DNA of 9,898 nucleotides from Paracoccaceae bacterium (GTDB lineage Bacteria > Pseudomonadota > Alphaproteobacteria > Rhodobacterales > Rhodobacteraceae). Within the stretch, counting starts at the first letter, position 1; every line of letters begins with the position of its first letter. This document shows positions 6,977 to 9,898 of the stretch, piece after piece. The translations under genes were made by a program, and so were the position numbers. The notes beneath the pieces were generated by a model. The model was not told the origin of the DNA. It saw only the letters and a list, made by a program, of their open reading frames with translations, and ran no database searches. The stretch spans positions 1 through 9,898 of the forward strand of contig JAOUMG010000036.1 in the NCBI GenBank assembly GCA_029881635.1, in the 5' to 3' direction.

Positions 6977-8230
6977 TCAACGCTCCTTCAACTTAACTGA
7001 GTTGTTGTAGACGTTCATGATGGCTGAAATGCCAAGGCTGATGGCCAGATAGATCAGCATCAGCAACATCATGCATTCAAGCTCTCGTCCGGTCTGGTTC
7101 AGCGTAATCCCCCCGAGGGTACCGCGCAGATCCATGTACCCAACCGCAATGGCCAATGATGAGTTCTTGGTCAGGTTCAGGTATTGCGAGATCAGCGGCG
7201 GGATGATGACCCTGAGCGCCTGTGGCAGCACGACCAGATTCATTGTCCGTCCGGGGCGAAGGCCCAGCGCGAAGGCGGCTTCGGATTGCCCATGTGAAAT
7301 CGCCATGATGCCAGCCCGCACGATTTCAGCAATATAGGCACCGGTATAGATCGCCAGGGCCAGCCAGAGCGCCATGAGCGAATTTGATATTTCGGTCCCG
7401 CCCGAAAAGTTAAACCTGCCCAGTTCCGGATAGCCAAGGTGAAAGCCCAGCGCCAAAAGCAGTGCCAGCAAGGGCAAGGTCGTAACCATCAGGCTTTTCC
7501 ACCAGGTCACAGGGCGATCACCGGTCGCTTCCTGAACCCGCGTGGCATGCGCTTTGATGGCGCGGTTTGCCAGAACAGACCCGACAATGACCGCAATGAT
7601 GGCCAGCAGGTCGACGCTGATCAGGAATATGCCAATGTCGATATTCCCAAGGGACCGGGAAAACAACGGTTCGGGCATCACTGTGTATTGGTTTGTAAAC
7701 GCCATGGAATTGTTCAAAACCATGGTTGAAGTCGGATTATCGCCGCGGAAATCAGCCAAGGGCGGCAACGCCTCGGTCAGTGCCGCGTAGGTCAGCAAGA
7801 TCCACAGCAAGAGCGGAACGTTGCGAACAACTTCGACATAGACGGTCATGATCCGGCCGACGAGCCAGTTTTTGGACAGACGCAGGACACCGGCGAAAAC
7901 ACCGATGATCGTTGCTGCGACACATCCAAGAAAAGCGACCAGCAAGGTATTAAGAAGACCGATCAGCAATGCCCGCGCATGGGTACTGTCGTTGGAATAT
8001 TCGACCAACCGCTGGTTGATATCGTAACCCGCCCGGTTCCACAGGAACCCGAAATTAAAGTCCTTGCCGAGGGTCTGCAAATTCTGGATTGCATTGTCTA
8101 CGAGCCAGGCGACACCGCCCATAAACAAGATCATAACAATGACCTGAATGGTCAATGATCTGTAGCGCGTATCATAGATGAGCATGCTCAACCGAAAGCC
8201 AGCTTTCGGTGCGTCCGCGACGATTGCCAT
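6977..8230 (-). CDS. aapQ: Polar amino-acid ABC transporter permease AapQ (BztB)
   Basis: First permease of the Aap/Bzt importer, 417 residues, heterodimer partner of AapM. TM1 is at about 28-47, followed by an outer segment (50-87) and the start of the permease domain (RALLIGLLNTLLVAF, about 86-100). The block VYVEVVRNVPLLLWILL (130-146) is typical of polar amino-acid permeases. A hydrophilic insertion (about 152-195) precedes more helices. The coupling motif SEAAFALGLRPGRTMN is at 316-331, then VVLPQALRVIIPP (333-345), and NLTKNSSLAIAVGYMDL is diagnostic for this family. ATG 8230 has AGGGGA 8 bp upstream. The gene follows aapJ after a 137-bp gap containing a stem-loop, so its level is probably lower than that of aapJ. 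Confidence 0.95.
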   Translation of the reverse strand: MAIVADAPKAGFRLSMLIYDTRYRSLTIQVIVMILFMGGVAWLVDNAIQNLQTLGKDFNFGFLWNRAGYDINQRLVEYSNDSTHARALLIGLLNTLLVAFLGCVAATIIGVFAGVLRLSKNWLVGRIMTVYVEVVRNVPLLLWILLTYAALTEALPPLADFRGDNPTSTMVLNNSMAFTNQYTVMPEPLFSRSLGNIDIGIFLISVDLLAIIAVIVGSVLANRAIKAHATRVQEATGDRPVTWWKSLMVTTLPLLALLLALGFHLGYPELGRFNFSGGTEISNSLMALWLALAIYTGAYIAEIVRAGIMAISHGQSEAAFALGLRPGRTMNLVVLPQALRVIIPPLISQYLNLTKNSSLAIAVGYMDLRGTLGGITLNQTGRELECMMLLMLIYLAISLGISAIMNVYNNSVKLKER

Positions 8231-8330
8231 GTTGTAAATCCCCTGAACCTGTCCGCGCTGTCGGCTTTAGCCGTTATTCGGGGTCTTTTGCCCCACGCGA
8301 TCCAGATTTCCCTATTGGAACATAAACCAA

Positions 8331-8352
8331 GGGCGCACCTTGCGGCGCGCCC
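8331..8352 (-). terminator. Stem-loop between aapJ and aapQ (attenuator or mRNA 3'-end stabiliser)
   Basis: Read on the minus strand, GGGCGCGCC pairs with GGTGCGCCC (9 bp, one G-U wobble) around a GCAA (GNRA) tetraloop, starting 15 bases after the aapJ stop. The following bases TTGGTTTATG are only moderately T-rich, so it is likelier a partial terminator or exonuclease block than a full stop. Such hairpins between binding-protein and permease genes commonly keep the binding-protein mRNA more abundant. The rest of the aapJ-aapQ gap holds only weak short repeats and the aapQ ribosome-binding site. Confidence 0.65.
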
Positions 8353-8367
8353 CCAGCTTTGCTGATT

Positions 8368-9384
8368 TTAGCGGAACGGCGGCGTGTAGAGAAGGCCGCC
8401 CTGCGTCCACTGAGCGTTCAGGCCACGGGCCAGACCGATCGGAGTGGATTCGCCGATGTTCGCGGCGAAGATCTCACCATAGTTGCCAGCGTTCTTGATG
8501 GCGCGCAGCGCCCACTGAGCGTCAAGGCCAACCATTGCACCCAGATCACCTTCGGTGCCGAGAATACGGTTGATTTCCGGATTATCGGTGCCTTTTGCCA
8601 GTTCGTCGGCATTGGCCGAAGTGATGCCGAATTCTTCGGCAGCGATCAGCGCATTCAATGTCCAACGGGCAATATCGGCCCACTGGTCATCACCGTGACG
8701 AACGAGCGGCCCAAGCGGCTCTTTCGAGATGATTTCAGGCAGAACGATGTGGTTTTCCGGATCAGCGAAAGACGCCCGTGTTGCGGCCAGACCGGACGCG
8801 TCGGTGGTGTAGGTATCACATGCACCCGCGCCGTACTGCTGTTCGCCTTCAGCGTTGGTTTCAATCGCAACAGGCTTGTACGTCATGTTGTTGGCCTTGA
8901 AGAAGTCGGCCAAGTTCAGCTCGGTCGTGGTCCCGGTTTGAATACAGACCGTCGCACCGTCGAGTTCCTTGGCAGACGTCACGCCCAGGCTCTTGTTCAC
9001 CATGAAGCCCTGGCCGTCATAGTAGTTCACGCCCACGAAAGTCAGTTTCAGGTCGGTGTCACGTGAATAGGTCCAGGTGGTGTTCCGTGCCAGCACGTCG
9101 ACTTCGCCAGAAGACAGCGCGGTGAAACGGGTCTGACCGGTTGTCGGTACGAATTTCACTTTGGAACCGTCGCCCAGTACTGCCGCTGCAAGCGCGCGGC
9201 AGTAGTCGACATCAAAGCCAGCCCACTGTCCATTTGCATCCGGTGCAGCAAAACCTACCAGACCGGTAGTCACGCCGCAGTTGAGTTCGCCACGCGCCTT
9301 TACGTCGTCAAGGGTGGCAGCCGATGCGAAACCAGCCATCATCCCCGTCGCAGCGAGCGAACCAAAAAACAATTGTTTGATCAT
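8368..9384 (-). CDS. aapJ: Amino-acid ABC transporter periplasmic binding protein AapJ (BztA)
   Basis: Periplasmic solute-binding protein (SBP_bac_3, glutamate/polar amino-acid type), 338 residues, the usual AapJ/BztA length. The signal peptide is clear: Met-Ile-Lys-Gln, hydrophobic core LFFGSLAATGMMAGFA, and a predicted cut after Ala22 (ASA|ATLDD). The mature start TLDDVKARGELNCGV and GFDVDYCRALAAAVLGD (57-73) are family hallmarks, as are FTALSSGEVDVLARNTTWT (87-105) and the second-lobe TVCIQTGTTTELNLADFF (145-162). Cys36, Cys62, Cys147 and Cys189 could form disulfides. In relatives (R. leguminosarum Aap, Rhodobacter capsulatus Bzt) it binds glutamate, glutamine, aspartate and asparagine, or a broad set of L-amino acids. 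ATG 9384 has GGAAGAGG upstream. First gene of the operon, separated by 137 bp from aapQ, so it can be expressed in excess. Confidence 0.96.
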   Translation of the reverse strand: MIKQLFFGSLAATGMMAGFASAATLDDVKARGELNCGVTTGLVGFAAPDANGQWAGFDVDYCRALAAAVLGDGSKVKFVPTTGQTRFTALSSGEVDVLARNTTWTYSRDTDLKLTFVGVNYYDGQGFMVNKSLGVTSAKELDGATVCIQTGTTTELNLADFFKANNMTYKPVAIETNAEGEQQYGAGACDTYTTDASGLAATRASFADPENHIVLPEIISKEPLGPLVRHGDDQWADIARWTLNALIAAEEFGITSANADELAKGTDNPEINRILGTEGDLGAMVGLDAQWALRAIKNAGNYGEIFAANIGESTPIGLARGLNAQWTQGGLLYTPPFR

Positions 9385-9404
9385 TTTTACCTCTTCCTGA
9401 GTTT

Positions 9405-9421
9405 CTGCTATTCAAAAGCAG
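9405..9421 (-). other. Small hairpin in the aapJ leader
   Basis: CTGCT (9405-9409) and AGCAG (9417-9421) form a 5-bp stem with a 7-base loop, 20 bases before the aapJ ATG and directly 5' of its GGAAGAGG ribosome-binding site. It is too short for a terminator. It might affect mRNA stability, or it may simply overlap a -10 element. Confidence 0.3.
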
Positions 9422-9464
9422 TTTTTGTCCTTGCCCAATTTTAGGGTCTAGGGTTTTGCCGCAA
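9410..9464 (-). promoter_or_regulatory. Candidate aapJQMP promoter region
   Basis: Two overlapping sigma-70-like arrangements are visible on the minus strand. TTGGGC (9433-9438) and TTGAAT (9410-9415) have 17-bp spacing. TTGCGG (9459-9464) and TAAAAT (9438-9443) have only 15 bp. The first has the better spacing, the second the better -10. The 221-bp gap upstream of aapJ must contain the operon promoter unless it is read from the ATP12-like gene, but the choice between these is open. Confidence 0.3.
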
Positions 9465-9485
9465 TTACGCGAACAGCGGGAGTTT

Positions 9486-9503
9486 GTGATATTTTGAAAT
9501 CAC
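9486..9503. promoter_or_regulatory. Inverted repeat upstream of aapJ, possible operator
   Basis: GTGAT (9486-9490) and ATCAC (9499-9503) form a dyad with an 8-base AT-rich centre (ATTTTGAA) that adds two further pairs. It lies about 100 bp before the aapJ ATG and upstream of both promoter candidates, a fitting place for an activator. The spacing does not match CRP or FNR boxes, and the regulator is unknown. The rest of the gap (9504-9605) shows an A/T tract at 9591-9602 and no gene. Confidence 0.3.
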
Positions 9504-9605
9504 CCGTCAAGGCTTCTATCTTCTGATCGAGGGCAATTGTCAGAATTCCCCGACGTAAGCGCGATTTGGCCCCGGCAAGTTCCTGAAGCGAAAAAAACTT
9601 TACTG

Positions 9606-9898
9606 TCATTCAACGCAAAGCGTGAAAAACCGGTAGGCATGCAGAAATTCGCGCCTTTTGCGATCAGCGGTTTGGGTGGCTTCCTCATCCTCACCCCATT
9701 GTTCGGTCTGCCAATCCTCATCGATTCGCGACAGTGACCAGAGGTAATCCGCAGATGCGTAGCCTGCCGCAGCGGCAAGCCCCAGGATCAATGACCCCGA
9801 CAGTGCCACCAGATCATGGACTGCCACCAGCTCAAAGGCTGAAAACCCCTGAACTCTGGTGGCCAATTTCGTCAGATCCGCTTCGGCTTGCGAAACAG
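9606..9898 (-). CDS. ATP12-family F1-ATPase assembly chaperone, C-terminal part (5' end outside window)
   Basis: The minus-strand frame is open from the window end to a TGA at 9606, giving 96 C-terminal residues. They contain FELVAVHDLVALSGSLILGLA followed after about 12 residues by SLSRIDEDWQTEQWGEDEEA and a basic stretch DRKRREFLHAYRFF. This is the C-terminal part of the ATP12 chaperone family, which in mitochondria binds the F1 alpha subunit before assembly; alphaproteobacteria carry the homologue. The TTG at 9866 is internal and should not be taken as the start: the ten codons before it remain in frame and the known family needs well over 200 residues. It points the same way as the aap operon, 221 bp upstream, and is probably a separate unit. 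Confidence 0.85.
   Translation of the reverse strand, partial: VSQAEADLTKLATRVQGFSAFELVAVHDLVALSGSLILGLAAAAGYASADYLWSLSRIDEDWQTEQWGEDEEATQTADRKRREFLHAYRFFTLCVE

Noticed and set aside
8280..8294. GGGG-TCTTTTG-CCCC short repeat in the aapJ-aapQ gap as a second terminator
   Set aside because: Only four base pairs with a seven-base loop and no T tract after it on the minus strand; too weak to call.
8359..9066. A 235-codon open frame on the plus strand opposite aapJ
   Set aside because: It is antisense to a clear binding-protein gene, has no recognisable domain, and arises from the codon bias of the real gene.
9408..9440. Possible sigma-54 (-24/-12) promoter for aapJ on the minus strand (GG ... 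CTGC with a GG-to-GC spacing close to the rule)
   Set aside because: The GG and GC dinucleotides are 9 rather than 10 bases apart and the TGGCAC core is not matched, so it fails the strict spacing rule for this sigma factor.
9485..9503. CRP/FNR-like box (TGTGA ... TCAC) in the aapJ upstream region
   Set aside because: The half-sites are separated by 10 bases, not the 6 (CRP) or 4 (FNR) required; kept only as an unassigned dyad.
1..9898. Search for mobile elements, CRISPR arrays, tRNAs, toxin-antitoxin or defence genes
   Set aside because: No terminal inverted repeats, transposase, regularly spaced repeats, tRNA-like cloverleaf or defence-type domain was recognised; the coding space is nearly filled by core genes.

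Overview
The window looks like ordinary core chromosome of an alphaproteobacterium, most likely a Rhodobacterales (Roseobacter-group) species. This rests on the residue-level character of YidC, EngB, ArgB and the Aap/Bzt transporter, on the presence of an ATP12-family F1-ATPase chaperone (typical of alphaproteobacteria and mitochondria), and on moderately high GC with frequent GTG starts and 1-4 bp gene overlaps. No mobile element, tRNA, rRNA, CRISPR array or phage gene was seen. All taxonomy here is inferred from recognition of the proteins, without a database search.

Layout. (1) Bases 1-1869, plus strand: the 3' end of yidC (membrane protein insertase), a MOSC-domain gene and engB (ribosome-assembly GTPase). 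They overlap by 4 bp and 1 bp, so they are probably one transcript. (2) 1873-2610, minus strand: an SDR-family oxidoreductase whose stop lies 3 bp from the engB stop and whose 5' end diverges from argB. (3) 2727-4788, plus strand: argB (N-acetylglutamate kinase, probably the arginine-feedback type), a small eight-cysteine iron-sulfur protein and a SixA-type histidine phosphatase, each overlapping the next by 4 bp. A strong bidirectional hairpin terminator at 4805-4837 closes this operon and the one facing it. (4) 4854-9384, minus strand: a complete polar amino-acid ABC transporter operon read aapJ-aapQ-aapM-aapP (the bztABCD equivalent): periplasmic binding protein, two permeases and ATPase. 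A stable stem-loop lies between aapJ and aapQ, as often seen where a binding protein is made in excess of its permease. (5) 9385-9605: a 221-bp leader and promoter region with an inverted repeat. (6) 9606-9898, minus strand: the C-terminal part of an ATP12-family F1-ATPase assembly chaperone, running off the window.

How they work together. Regions 1 and 6 concern membrane-protein insertion, ribosome assembly and ATP-synthase assembly. Region 3 starts arginine biosynthesis from glutamate, and region 4 imports glutamate-type amino acids; the link between those two is metabolic and no shared regulation is visible.

The item most worth a second look is the small Fe-S protein at 3617-4273. It would normally be labelled 'ferredoxin', but it reads as a compact fusion of a CblC/QueG-like cobalamin-binding domain with a QueG-like double [4Fe-4S] domain. 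If so, it is an uncharacterised small corrinoid reductase coupled to argB and a phosphatase.
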